DNA of 64,000 nt from Acidobacteriota bacterium (GCA_019347945.1 JAHWKK010000016.1:1-64000); one strand, 5' to 3'. Numbered from the stretch's first letter, positions 25,828 to 34,045 are shown. Notes: generated by a model not told the origin, from the letters alone. Numbers and translations are program-made.

Positions 25828-27384
25828 TCAATCGCGATCCGTGACGATCTCCGCGTATGCGCGAGGGTCGTCGACGTCCCGCGTGTCGCCGGCTTCGATG
25901 AGGCGGGCGGTCGAATCCGATCGGATCAGCTCGCGCGCCCCCTCGTCGCCATCGAGACGCATCAGCTCGCGGAAGAGCGAACGCGCGAAGATCGCGGGGA
26001 CGCCGCCCCCTTGGGCGTAGCGAGTTGCAACGATGTTCCGGTCATCGGCTCTCCACGCCCCGATCAGCCGCTCGAGATCCGGCCGGTCAATCCGCGGCTG
26101 GTCGGCGAGGACGATCAGTGCGGCGTCGATGTCGTCACCGAGCGCCGCCACACCGCACCGTACCGAGCTCGCGATTCCCTCCCGCCAGTCGGAGTTGGGG
26201 ACCGAACGAGCTCCGCGACGCCGGGCTATAGCTCCAACTTCCGGCTCCGCGCCGTCGACGACGACAACGTCGCAGACCGGAAGCTCGCCCACGGTCGCGA
26301 GCGCTTCCTCGAGAAGCGAATCATCCCCGCGGCCCTTCATCAGAAGCTTGCTTTCCCCCATCCTCGACGAGCCGCCCGCGGCCAGAATGATCGCCGCCAG
26401 TCTGGCCGAGCCCCGGCCGTGAACCGGCTCACTGCTGGCGCTGAGCGAGCCACCCTCCACTCCCCGGCGCACCGCCTGGATCTCGGCGACGATTGACAGC
26501 GCGATCTCCTCCACGGTTTCCGAGCCGATCTCGAGTCCTGCAGGGGTGTGCAGCCGGAAGAGGTCGAGATCGCCGTGCTGGTTCCGAAGCTCTGCGACGA
26601 GCTTCCCGCTCCGTGAGCGCGACCCGATGAGACCGACATAGAGCGGATCGTTTGCGAGCGCCTCTGCCACCAGGTCGAGGTCGCGCTCGAAATGGTGCGT
26701 CATGACCACGATCGCCGTTCGGGCGGGTCTCGTAACGACCGGACCGAGATCCTTCGCGGTCCGTGCGAGCGCGGCCATCGATTCGCGAACCCGCGGCCGG
26801 TGATCGACCACGACCGGTTCCCATCCGATCGGGACCGCCAGCCGCGCCATCGACGCCGCGAGCGCTCCTCCACCGCAGAGGATCAGCTCGAGCGGTGCCT
26901 GAAGCCGCTCGCGGAAAATCACGCGCCCGCTCGCCCCATCCGGAGCCTCGTCGAGATGAATCCGGGTGCGGGGACCGCTCTCCGGTTCATCGGATACCGT
27001 CAGAAAGAGGTCGCGGTCGCGGATCGCATCGGGAATCGTGGCGAGCTCGTCCGACAGTCTCCCGCCGATCTTCTCGACCGCGATCGCCACCTCGCCGTCG
27101 CACATTGCACCTTCGCCGAGAAGTACGTCGTCATCGGCACCGTCGTAGCGGAGGATCACCGAGCGACCCGTGCGAATCACTTCGCTCGAGGCATCGATCA
27201 CCGAGTTTTCGAGACAACCTCCGCTCACCGATCCGATGGTCGACCCGTCCTCGAAAACGAGCATCCTCGCTCCCGGCCGCCGGAAGGTCGAGCCTCGCGT
27301 CCGGATGACGGTCGCGAGCGCGCCGCCGCGCGCCCGATCCGCGCGGTCGCCCCACGCGGTTGCGATTCCGACGATCTCGCTCAT
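25828..27384 (-). CDS. XdhC/CoxI - MobA-like nucleotidyltransferase fusion
   Basis: The 518-aa protein fuses two maturation functions. Residues about 15-95 are an XdhC_CoxI domain (VIRTRGSTFRRPGARMLV, IGSVSGGCLE); about 165-305 an XdhC Rossmann domain (LILCGGGALAASMARLA, YVGLIGSRSRSG, LHTPAGLEIGSETVEEIALSI); about 330-515 a MocA/MobA-type molybdopterin nucleotidyltransferase (AAIILAAGGSSRMGESKLL, ALIVLADQPRID). It would make and load the cytosine- or guanine-dinucleotide Mo cofactor for IorAB. It is convergent with iorB with no spacer, so co-function is inferred from position and family. Confidence 0.9.
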   Translation of the reverse strand: MSEIVGIATAWGDRADRARGGALATVIRTRGSTFRRPGARMLVFEDGSTIGSVSGGCLENSVIDASSEVIRTGRSVILRYDGADDDVLLGEGAMCDGEVAIAVEKIGGRLSDELATIPDAIRDRDLFLTVSDEPESGPRTRIHLDEAPDGASGRVIFRERLQAPLELILCGGGALAASMARLAVPIGWEPVVVDHRPRVRESMAALARTAKDLGPVVTRPARTAIVVMTHHFERDLDLVAEALANDPLYVGLIGSRSRSGKLVAELRNQHGDLDLFRLHTPAGLEIGSETVEEIALSIVAEIQAVRRGVEGGSLSASSEPVHGRGSARLAAIILAAGGSSRMGESKLLMKGRGDDSLLEEALATVGELPVCDVVVVDGAEPEVGAIARRRGARSVPNSDWREGIASSVRCGVAALGDDIDAALIVLADQPRIDRPDLERLIGAWRADDRNIVATRYAQGGGVPAIFARSLFRELMRLDGDEGARELIRSDSTARLIEAGDTRDVDDPRAYAEIVTDRD

Positions 27385-27798
27385 CAGCGCCCATCCTACG
27401 TCCTGGGTCGGCAGCCCGCGAGCAAAGCGACAGATTCGTCACGTCACCGAGTAGCGTGCTCCGGACGCCCCTCGCAATCGCCACGTTCATTTACGAGCCG
27501 CCCCCCAGATCCTTCGCCTGCGCTTCGCCGGTCCCTAATAAAAACAGCCACGAAATTTGTTGGACTTTGACCCTTTTGCAGCGCTTCGCTTGGCCTGATG
27601 TCCCAACCTGCGAGGTCCCTCGCTTGCCCGCCCGACCTCCCGCTCGGGATGACGTCGGTTTGAGTACGCGAGTGAGGTTGTTGTTGCACTCACGGGTTTC
27701 ATTTCCGCAACGCGCCGGTCTACTCGCTCAGGATGACGAGTTGTTCGATTTCGCAAAATTGTGTATCCCGTCAGATCGCAGCAACGAAGGCGTCTTTC
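27385..27798. repeat. Intergenic gap with inverted dispersed element
   Basis: No gene is seen. At about 27540-27740 lies an inverted copy of the element at 6110-6235 and 13050-13160: GCAGCGCTTCGCTTGGCCTG, CCCAACCTGCGAGGTCCCTCG, then CGGGATGACGTCGGTTTGAG. A CAGATCCTTCGCC fragment precedes it near 27507. Confidence 0.7.
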
Positions 27799-27947
27799 CT
27801 TCACTCTTCACTCTTCACTCTTCACTCTTCACCCTTCACTCTTCTCTCTTCACTCTTCACTCTTCACTCTTCACTCTTCACTCTTCACTCTTCACCCTTC
27901 ACTCTTCTCTCTTCACTCTTCTCTCTTCTCCTCGCTCTTCACTCTTC
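27799..27947 (-). repeat. GAAGAGT heptamer array after the 2-hydroxyacid dehydrogenase gene
   Basis: About 20 copies of TTCACTC/TTCTCTC (GAAGAGT on the minus strand) begin at the TGA stop of the minus-strand gene and run downstream of it. On the coding strand the array carries TGA codons that rotate through all three frames; the opposite strand is open in all frames. Confidence 0.9.
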
Positions 27948-28901
27948 TCAGTAGCCGCGCTCGGTATCGACCAGATTGACCAGCGCTTCCCCCCGCCGGA
28001 ACCGTCGAAGGTTCTCCGCGAACAGAGCCATCTGACGCTCCTTCGCTTCCGGACTCCTCCAGGTCGTGTGAGGGAGAACGACGACATTCTCCATCGACCA
28101 GAGCGGGCTGTCGGACGGCAGAGGCTCCTCGATGAAGACGTCGAGGATCGCTCCGGCGATGCGTCGATCCTCGAGCGCACGAACCAGAGCGCGCTCATCC
28201 ACGATCTCACCACGGGCCACGTTGACGATCCGCGCAGATCGCTTCATCCGCCCGAGCTCCTCTTCCCCGATCATCCCTTCCGTCCGCGAGGTCAGCGGCA
28301 CAGAGACGATGACCCAGTCGGCCTTCGGAAGGGTCTCTGCCAGCGCTTCGACCGGAAGTCCCACGTCGAAAGGCTCGCGTGGTTCACCCGTCCGCGTCAG
28401 TGCGATCGTCGAGACCCCGAATGCGCGGAGCCGCGTCGCGATCTCGCTCGCTACACGGCCACCGCCGATGAAGAGTGCGGTATCGCCCATCAGCTCCGGC
28501 TCCTCGGTTTTCAGCCAGCGTTTCTGACGCTGTCGCTCGAACACTTCCCCGAGATTCTTTTGAGCCGCCAGCATGCATCCGACCACCCACTCCGCCATCG
28601 AGACCGCGTTCACTCCCGACGAGTTGGTCAGCGGAATCCCCTTCGAGAGAAACCGCGGAGTCAGGATGTGATCGACACCGACCGAGCCGGTGTGAACCCA
28701 GGCGAGATCGGGGTGGTCATCGAGCATCCGATGAAATTCATCCTCCGGTATCCACCACCGAAACAATGCCTCCGCTCCGGCCGCGTCGCCCTCGATCCGA
28801 CAATCCTGATCGTAGGAAACGAGCTCGAAACGGGACGCGTCCTCACCGAGCGCCTTCTCGATCCCGCTTCTGAGATGCGCCGGGACGAGAGCCTTCATCA
28901 T
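27948..28901 (-). CDS. D-isomer-specific 2-hydroxyacid dehydrogenase family protein
   Basis: The 317-aa protein has the NAD-binding Rossmann motif at about 146-152 in variant form (FIGGGRVASEIA), and the catalytic triad in context: Arg in NVARGEIVDE, Glu in EEPLPSDSPLW and His in LPHTTW. It should interconvert a 2-keto acid and a D-2-hydroxy acid with NAD(P)H. The N-terminal catalytic lobe is shorter than in SerA and there is no ACT domain. The substrate is unknown. The stop codon is followed at once by a heptamer array. Confidence 0.88.
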   Translation of the reverse strand: MMKALVPAHLRSGIEKALGEDASRFELVSYDQDCRIEGDAAGAEALFRWWIPEDEFHRMLDDHPDLAWVHTGSVGVDHILTPRFLSKGIPLTNSSGVNAVSMAEWVVGCMLAAQKNLGEVFERQRQKRWLKTEEPELMGDTALFIGGGRVASEIATRLRAFGVSTIALTRTGEPREPFDVGLPVEALAETLPKADWVIVSVPLTSRTEGMIGEEELGRMKRSARIVNVARGEIVDERALVRALEDRRIAGAILDVFIEEPLPSDSPLWSMENVVVLPHTTWRSPEAKERQMALFAENLRRFRRGEALVNLVDTERGY

Positions 28902-29064
28902 TCCGAAGCACCCGTCATCTCCGCTCTCCCGAATCTCCGTGAGGCGTCGGCCGCGTCCCGGCTCAATATGGCAGATATCCAGATGGGTTGCGACTTCATT
29001 CTTCCTCCGAGCTCGGCGCGTTCAACCAACACCGCGAAGCGCCCGGTTTACCACGAGATCGCGC

Positions 29065-29100
29065 AAAAACAAAAAAGGCCGCGCACGTTGGTGCGCGGCC
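29065..29100 (-). terminator. Intrinsic terminator of the 49-aa protein gene
   Basis: GGCCGCGCAC, loop, GTGCGCGGCC forms a perfect 10-bp stem with a 4-nt loop (29077-29100), followed on the minus strand by T6, G and T5. It lies 23 bp beyond the stop of the small gene at 29124-29273. Confidence 0.9.
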
Positions 29101-29123
29101 TGATTGCATCAGTGAATGATGCT

Positions 29124-29273
29124 TCAGCGATTCTGAGGCCGGTTACCGGTCTTCTGAGTCGGATTCGGGTTCTTGTCGGTGCCCTTCTTCGGGGCGCCCT
29201 CGAAGCCCTCACGCTCCTTCTCGTTTCGCTTCGGATCGTTCTGTTTGCGGTCGGATGGCTTCTGTTCTTTCAT
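29124..29273 (-). CDS. Small highly charged 49-aa protein
   Basis: The ORF encodes MKEQKPSDRKQNDPKRNEKE followed by REGFEGAPKKGTDKNPNPTQ and a KTGNRPQNR tail. AAGGAG lies ten bases before the ATG, and a strong terminator follows the stop, so it looks like a monocistronic gene. The product is almost free of hydrophobic residues (one Phe), rich in Lys, Asn, Pro, Glu and Gly, and probably disordered. It loosely resembles small hydrophilic stress proteins; that is only an impression. No neighbour gives a functional hint. Confidence 0.75.
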   Translation of the reverse strand: MKEQKPSDRKQNDPKRNEKEREGFEGAPKKGTDKNPNPTQKTGNRPQNR

Positions 29274-29414
29274 TGCGATATTTCTCCTTTCATTTCGTTA
29301 TCGGTCTCTTGTCGACCGACACTTATTTGTAGTTGCAATGGCCGCGCCAAAGACAGCTCGTGAAGCAAAATGATCAGACCCCCGGTGTGTCTCACATTTG
29401 TCCGCCCGAAACGC

Positions 29415-29753
29415 TCAGCAGAGCTTCGCGCCATCGGGCACCCGCCGCTCCGGGACCGCCAGAACGATCGCTCCCTCCGCGTCGGCGAAACCGGTGATCA
29501 GAACCTCGGATTTAACCGGGCCGATCTGCTTCGGCGGGAAGTTCACCACCCCGATGATCTGACGACCTATGAGATCTTCTTTCGAATAGTGCGTCGTTAT
29601 CTGCGCGCTCGATCTCCGGAGGCCGATCCCTTCCCCGAAGTCCACCGTGACCTTCCAGGCCGACTTCCGTGCTTCCGGAAAATCGAGCACCTCCACGATC
29701 GTCCCGACTCTCAGCTCCACCCGTTCGAAGTCTCTCCACTCGATCTCTTTCAT
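29415..29753 (-). CDS. csaA: CsaA-like tRNA-binding domain protein
   Basis: The 112-aa product is a lone OB-fold tRNA-binding domain like that of MetG C-terminus, Arc1p and CsaA: FERVELRVGTIVEVLDFPEARKSAWKVTVDFG, then GRQIIGVVNFPPKQIGPVKSEVLITGF. Bacillus CsaA has chaperone-like and tRNA-binding activity. The ATG is chosen because the family starts here; a GTG at 29783 overlapping the previous stop (GTGA) would add ten residues. It follows an 80-aa membrane-protein gene. Confidence 0.87.
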   Translation of the reverse strand: MKEIEWRDFERVELRVGTIVEVLDFPEARKSAWKVTVDFGEGIGLRRSSAQITTHYSKEDLIGRQIIGVVNFPPKQIGPVKSEVLITGFADAEGAIVLAVPERRVPDGAKLC

Positions 29754-29779
29754 GACTCGATCTTCGCACACCGTCCGAC

Positions 29780-30022
29780 TCACGCCGGCTCATTCTTCAG
29801 TACTCCGCGGGTGTTCATGGCAGCCAGCACAACCTGGAGAATCACCAGAGCCAGCGCCCCCGCAGCCCATCCCCAGATACTCCACAGAAGATTGCTCAGG
29901 AGAAACAGCCAGAAGCCCGCTTTTCTGCGCCATTTCGTCTGACTCGCCGTGAACCACGCGGCGAGGACGGTGACGATCATTGCGGGCCATTGCAGAGCGT
30001 CGAGCCACCATGCCGAGTCCAT
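29780..30022 (-). CDS. Small membrane protein, 80 aa
   Basis: Not assigned to a family with certainty. Three hydrophobic stretches (about 12-26, 37-52 and 54-69) with tryptophans (FLLSNLLWSIWGWAAGALALVIL) and a short basic loop TKWRRK indicate a small inner-membrane protein; it recalls YgjV-like or PnuC-like half-repeats. It lies 48 bp after the PhyH gene and immediately before the CsaA-like gene. Confidence 0.65.
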   Translation of the reverse strand: MDSAWWLDALQWPAMIVTVLAAWFTASQTKWRRKAGFWLFLLSNLLWSIWGWAAGALALVILQVVLAAMNTRGVLKNEPA

Positions 30023-30070
30023 CCCCGCTCCATGAGCGAAGTCGGTGCCCGTCCCGGGAGACCCTGTCGC

Positions 30071-30982
30071 TCAGATGCCGAAACGATGACGCAGCGTAGC
30101 GACCCAGCTCGTCCCCTGGCGCGAAAGAGGATTCGCGAAACCGACAGCTCCCCCTTTTTTCATCAGCCGTCGCGTACCGACGATCCGCCGGACCGGCTCA
30201 TCATCGCCGAAGGTAATCGTGTGAGCGATCAGCCGATGGTGCCGGCGGGCTGCGAAATGAATCACGTAGCTCTTTCGCGTCCGGTGGGGATCCGCGACTG
30301 GTGAACCACCGTGGAGAAGACCCGGATGCCAGAAGAGCACTTCCCCACTCCTCGGGGTGAAGATCACACGCGCTTCCTCCACGTCGTCGTTCGCGGTCGA
30401 GTGATGCGAGCCGGGAACGTAGACGAGAGGGCCGGAGTCGGGATGAATGTCCTCGAGCGCGATCCAGGCGGCGACGAGGAGTCCCGGCGGGTCGGTCTTC
30501 ACATAGTAGGGATCGCGGTGAAGCGCCTGCCCCGATCCGTACTCGAACAGGATCGACTGGATGGCGATCACCGGCTCCCCGAGAAGGAGCGCCGCGAGCC
30601 GATGAAGCGAGGGGTCGAGATAGAGGTCGCGCGCGGCCCGCGAATGGGACTGCGCTTCGTGGATGCGAGCACCCGGGCGTGTCGCATCGACCGGAAGGTC
30701 CGCGAGCGGCCGGAGCGTCTCGTCCCCGTGCGAGCATCCCGGCAGATCATCAGGACGCTCGGACCAGAGCCGGTCGATCTCCTCCGCCAGGTCCCGGCAG
30801 AGACCGCGGTCGCCGACGACGGTCGAAAGCGACCCATTCTCCCGGAACTCGATCAGCAGCCGGGCCTCCGCCGGAGTGATCGTTCCCGACTCGACGGCAC
30901 CCTCCATCCGTTGGGGAGCGTCGGGCCCGTCGACCCAAAGTACAGGCACGATCTCGTTCGGATGCTGCGGTCCGCGATTCAT
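30071..30982 (-). CDS. Phytanoyl-CoA dioxygenase (PhyH)-family oxygenase
   Basis: The 303-aa protein has the Fe(II)/2-oxoglutarate oxygenase facial triad: His155 and Asp157 in QALHRDPYY and His224 in LLHGGSPV, followed by an Arg-rich segment HRTRKSYVIHF for 2-oxoglutarate binding. The jelly-roll core is at about 90-260. The substrate is unknown; bacterial PhyH proteins hydroxylate varied small molecules. It is followed by the 80-aa membrane protein and preceded by a lipoprotein gene 10 bp away. Confidence 0.88.
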   Translation of the reverse strand: MNRGPQHPNEIVPVLWVDGPDAPQRMEGAVESGTITPAEARLLIEFRENGSLSTVVGDRGLCRDLAEEIDRLWSERPDDLPGCSHGDETLRPLADLPVDATRPGARIHEAQSHSRAARDLYLDPSLHRLAALLLGEPVIAIQSILFEYGSGQALHRDPYYVKTDPPGLLVAAWIALEDIHPDSGPLVYVPGSHHSTANDDVEEARVIFTPRSGEVLFWHPGLLHGGSPVADPHRTRKSYVIHFAARRHHRLIAHTITFGDDEPVRRIVGTRRLMKKGGAVGFANPLSRQGTSWVATLRHRFGI

Positions 30983-30992
30983 CGCCGCAAGT

Positions 30993-31406
30993 CTAGCGGC
31001 TCACCCGCACCGTTGCTCGATATTCGGCGGGGTCGATCCTGACTCCCTCTTCGGGATGGGGCTCGATCCGGAGGAGCTCGATTGCATACGTTCCCACGAC
31101 CGCGGATCGGGAGAATCTCTCGTTGAGATGAAGTTCGATCGTGGTCGGTTCACCCGACTCGACCCACACGCTCGTCACCGCGGTCGCATCTCCCTCCCAG
31201 ACGCATTGAATGCCGATCGCGCACCGGGAGTCGTTCTCGACCCGAAGCAACTCGACGAAGAGCCGCTCGTCGTCGAAGGACCTGACTTCCCCAGCAGCGA
31301 TCGTCGCTTCCCACGACGACGTCCCCCGGTCGTCCGCATCAGGGGCAGTGACCGATCCTCCGCACCCGAAAATCAGCAACCCGAAAAGCATCCCGCAGAT
31401 CCTCAT
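30993..31406 (-). CDS. Small lipoprotein, 137 aa
   Basis: The ATG has GAGG five bases upstream; a GTG six bases earlier overlaps that site and is less likely. Signal peptide with lipobox LIFGC puts the lipid on Cys15. The mature part is a beta-rich domain with a probable disulfide pair (SRCAIGIQCVWEGDA) and Thr/Glu-rich strands. No family recognised beyond that. It lies between the Sec-containing ArsC-like gene (27 bp) and the PhyH gene (10 bp). Confidence 0.7.
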   Translation of the reverse strand: MRICGMLFGLLIFGCGGSVTAPDADDRGTSSWEATIAAGEVRSFDDERLFVELLRVENDSRCAIGIQCVWEGDATAVTSVWVESGEPTTIELHLNERFSRSAVVGTYAIELLRIEPHPEEGVRIDPAEYRATVRVSR

Positions 31407-31433
31407 GTTCACCTCGTCCGGCGGCGGGATCGA

Positions 31434-31793
31434 TCAGCCCGCTCCGAGCTTTTCCCGATACTCCTCCGGCTTCCATCCGAACACGAACTTGCTGCCCGAG
31501 ACCACCAGCGGCCGCCGCATCAGGTTCGAATCCTTCAGAATGAGATCGATCGCCTCGGAGGCCGTGACTTTCCGATCCGCGAGGCCCCTCTCCTTGAATG
31601 CCGGGCTTCTCGGATTGAGCACTTCGCGCGCATTCGCGTCGGTGACGAGCCGCTCGAGCAGCTCCCGCGGCGGTGGATCCTTCGCGAGATCGTGTTTCTC
31701 CAGGCCCACTCCAGCATCGTCGAAGAAGGCGACCGCCTTCCTGCAGCTCGTTCAGCTGGGCTTGAGCCAGATCTGCATCCGTTTACCGGCCAT
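31434..31793 (-). CDS. Selenocysteine-containing ArsC/Spx/YffB-family protein
   Basis: Reading from ATG 31793 (GGGAGGA just upstream) gives 119 aa with one in-frame TGA at codon 14 (31754-31752): KPS-U-TSCRKAVAFF. Spx/ArsC-family proteins have the redox motif CxxC or CxxS at this exact place, typically PSCTSCRKA, so TGA replaces the first Cys to give UxxC. The rest (LVTDANAREVLNPRSPAFKERG, RRPLVVSGSKFVFGWKPEEY) matches the family to its end. A SECIS-like hairpin follows the TGA. Conventional callers would start at residue 29 or call a pseudogene. It probably acts as a thiol/selenol oxidoreductase; arsenate reduction is not demonstrated. Confidence 0.85.
31723..31742 (-). promoter_or_regulatory. 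Candidate bacterial SECIS element
   Basis: Nine bases after the TGA, AGGAAGGC pairs with GCCUUCUU (8 bp including one G-U), closing a GGUC loop. Bacterial SECIS hairpins lie just 3' of the UGA and need G residues at the start of the loop; E. coli fdhF presents AGGUCU. The GGU positions are about 18-20 nt after the UGA, in the workable range. Confidence 0.75.
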
Positions 31794-31802
31794 GATTCCT
31801 CC

Positions 31803-32462
31803 CTAGAACTGGAACGACAATCCGGCCGAAAGAATCAGCGGATTGACTTCGATCTCGCCCTGCTCCTCAGGGCCCGCGAGAAAGACGACAGTTGCAGCCG
31901 ACTCGACCGGAATGTACTTCGCGTCGACATTGAGCGCGAACGCGCTCGTCAGATCGAAGCTGAACCCGAGGTTGAAGACGACCCCGTAATCGTCCTCGAG
32001 CTCGACCCGGTCGAGCTCGATCTGCTCGACATCGTCGCGGCTCTCGAGGTCATCGACGAGAACGTAGCCGACTCCTACACCGATGTAGGGATCGAAAGCC
32101 GAGTTGGGCAGGAGGTGGAGTTGAAGCACCGCACTCAGCGGGACTACCTCCAGCTCACCGAGGGCGAGGGGCGGCAGCGCCGGGTTGGCGGCCGTCGCGA
32201 AGGCATCCGGCTCGAACCGGTGAATCGATGCGGCGAGCGAGAGGCGGTTGCCGATGAAGAAGTTCAGCCCGAGGCCATACCCGGTCTCCGAATCGAAATC
32301 GATGTCGACATCATCGATCTCGTCGGGGTCGATCGATTCCAGGGTCGTGTCTCCGCTCAGATCGATCCAGCCATACCATGCGGTCACATCGACGATTCTC
32401 CCCTCCGCCGGCAGCGCGAAGAGCCCCGCCACCAGAGCAGTGGAAATCAGAAGTCGTTTCAT
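31803..32462 (-). CDS. OmpW/outer-membrane beta-barrel family protein
   Basis: The 219-aa product has a signal peptide (MKRLLISTALVAGLFALPAEG) and alternating amphipathic strands: GYGLGLNFFIGNRLSLAASIHRF, PYIGVGVGYVLVDD, GVVFNLGFSFDLTSAFALNVDAKYIPV, ending LILSAGLSFQF with C-terminal Phe. These are OmpW-like features (PYIGxGVGY) of a small outer-membrane barrel. The Sec-containing gene begins upstream of it in coordinates but downstream in transcription, 9 bp after this stop, so the two are cotranscribed. Confidence 0.88.
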   Translation of the reverse strand: MKRLLISTALVAGLFALPAEGRIVDVTAWYGWIDLSGDTTLESIDPDEIDDVDIDFDSETGYGLGLNFFIGNRLSLAASIHRFEPDAFATAANPALPPLALGELEVVPLSAVLQLHLLPNSAFDPYIGVGVGYVLVDDLESRDDVEQIELDRVELEDDYGVVFNLGFSFDLTSAFALNVDAKYIPVESAATVVFLAGPEEQGEIEVNPLILSAGLSFQF

Positions 32463-32790
32463 TTCAGAGTCCCCCTTCCCCCGCCCGAGCGAGCAGGATC
32501 GGTGCCGATGGTCGCTTCGCGCAAAAACGCAACATTCGTCATTCTGAGCCCGGCGGAGCACGGGCGAAGAATCTGGCCGGGGGCTCGTGAATCACCGTTG
32601 CCGTCCACTCGTCACTTTCTTTCACGAGCCTGCCGCCAGATCCTTCGCCGTCCTTCGGCGGCTCAGGATGACGAGGGGGTGGAATGTCCGGGCGCCCGCC
32701 CATTAGAGAACCCGCATCCCCCGCACCCCCAGAATAATCAGGTCGTTCCGGCAGTTTTCCGGCGCGACTACAGAGGTAGAGGACGAGACT
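32463..32790. repeat. Intergenic gap between divergent ompW-like and rpmE
   Basis: Promoters for both genes must lie here. Two short dispersed repeats are visible: GTCATTCTGAGCCCGGCGG near 32538, and CCAGATCCTTCGCCGTCCTTC with GGCTCAGGATGACGAGG near 32636-32677. They are inverted relatives of the CCTGAGC elements elsewhere. No gene is seen. Confidence 0.55.
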
Positions 32791-32994
32791 ATGAAATCAG
32801 GAATTCATCCCGAGTATCACCAGGTGGAGGTCCACTGTGCATGTGGCCACACCTTCACGACGCGCTCGACGAACAAGGATCTCCGGCTGGAGATCTGCTC
32901 GGAGTGCCACCCCTTCTTCACGGGCAAACAGAAGCTCGTCGACACGGCAGGCCGCGTCGATCGCTTCAACAAGAGATACGGCAAGAGCTCGTGA
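32791..32994 (+). CDS. rpmE: 50S ribosomal protein L31
   Basis: The 67-aa protein has [22 protein letters not shown] and [21 protein letters not shown], the zinc-binding (C+) form of L31 with four Cys (two in CAC, two in CSEC). It heads rpmE-DUF1385-prfA, a common order. Its TGA overlaps the GTG start of the DUF1385 gene. Confidence 0.97.
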   Translation: MKSGIHPEYHQVEVHCACGHTFTTRSTNKDLRLEICSECHPFFTGKQKLVDTAGRVDRFNKRYGKSS

Positions 32995-34013
32995 ACGTGC
33001 TCGCCGGCGCATGGAGAGGTGCAGCCCGGTTCGCGGCCGGGGCCTTCGGGGCCCTGACCAACGGGCTCGTCTCGGCGACGCCCGAGACCCGGCCCGACAA
33101 CAACGTCGACATGATCATCGGCGGGCAGGCTGTCCTCGAAGGCGTCATGATGCGCAGCTTTTCTGGCTACGGCGTCGCGGTACGCCAGCCTGATGGCGGA
33201 ATCGCCGTCAAGGAAGGCGCGATCGAGCCGATCACGAAGAAATATCCGATTCTGAAGACTCCGGTCCTGCGCGGATCGATCGTCCTCTTTCAGGCACTCG
33301 TTCTCGGCCTCCGTGCGCTCAACTTCTCCGCGGTCGCCTCCTCGGAGGACGAAGACGGCGAGCCCGAGCTGACCAACTGGGCGATCTTCACCTCCATGGC
33401 GATGGCCTTCGGGCTGGGAATCGGCCTCTTCATCCTCGCTCCGCTCGGCCTGACCAATCTGATCCGCGCCACGCTCATGCCGGCGATGGACAACTTCACC
33501 TACAACATGATCGACGGGGTCATCCGCGCGGTCTTCTTCTTCGTCTATGTCTGGTCGATCTCCTTCATGGACGACATCCGCAGGGTCTTCCAGTACCACG
33601 GCGCTGAGCACAAGACGGTCTACACGTTCGAAGCACGAGAGCCTCTGACCGTCGAGAACGCACGGGTGAAGTCGACTCTGCATCCGCGATGTGGAACGAG
33701 CTTCCTCCTCTTCGTCCTCGCGATCTCGATCCTGGTCTTCTCGCTGATTCCGCAGACGGCACCATTCTTTGCGAAGTTCGGAGCGCGCATCGTTTTCCTT
33801 CCGCTGATTGCGGGTATCGCCTATGAGCTGATCCGGTTTTCCGCACGACATCTCGACAACTCGCTCTGCCGTGCGCTGATCACCCCGGGGCTCTGGCTCC
33901 AGCGGATCACGACGAAGGAGCCGGACGACAGTCAGCTCGAGATTGCCATTCATGCGCTCGAGGTCGCTCTCCGCTACGACGCGGTCGACACCGATCAAGT
34001 CGCCGTAGCCTGA
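32991..34013 (+). CDS. DUF1385 (YqhQ-like) membrane protein
   Basis: The 340-aa protein starts at GTG 32991 (overlapping the rpmE stop) or GTG 32997. DUF1385 marks are clear: [15 protein letters not shown] at about 41-55 and [15 protein letters not shown] near 200. About five hydrophobic helices are present. The family is broadly conserved next to rpmE and prfA but has no settled function; a translation- or envelope-related role is only suggested by neighbours. Confidence 0.92.
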   Translation: MNVLAGAWRGAARFAAGAFGALTNGLVSATPETRPDNNVDMIIGGQAVLEGVMMRSFSGYGVAVRQPDGGIAVKEGAIEPITKKYPILKTPVLRGSIVLFQALVLGLRALNFSAVASSEDEDGEPELTNWAIFTSMAMAFGLGIGLFILAPLGLTNLIRATLMPAMDNFTYNMIDGVIRAVFFFVYVWSISFMDDIRRVFQYHGAEHKTVYTFEAREPLTVENARVKSTLHPRCGTSFLLFVLAISILVFSLIPQTAPFFAKFGARIVFLPLIAGIAYELIRFSARHLDNSLCRALITPGLWLQRITTKEPDDSQLEIAIHALEVALRYDAVDTDQVAVA

Positions 34014-34045
34014 GCGGGGCCGGACCCTCCGGCCGGGCAACCACG

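Noticed and set aside
27799-27950. Long Leu/His/Ser/Phe-rich ORFs over the TTCACTC arrays
   Set aside because: The TTCACTC strand of a 7-bp repeat has no stop codon in any frame, so open frames are automatic. They have no start site logic or homology pattern.
31523-31533. GGTTCGAATCC, a tRNA T-loop-like string
   Set aside because: It lies inside the conserved coding sequence of the ArsC-like gene, with no acceptor stem or CCA end around it.
31434-31709. Treating the ArsC-like gene as a short protein starting at residue 29 or as a pseudogene
   Set aside because: The upstream frame carries the whole N-terminal redox motif with a good ribosome-binding site, interrupted only by TGA at the catalytic position, and a SECIS-like hairpin follows.
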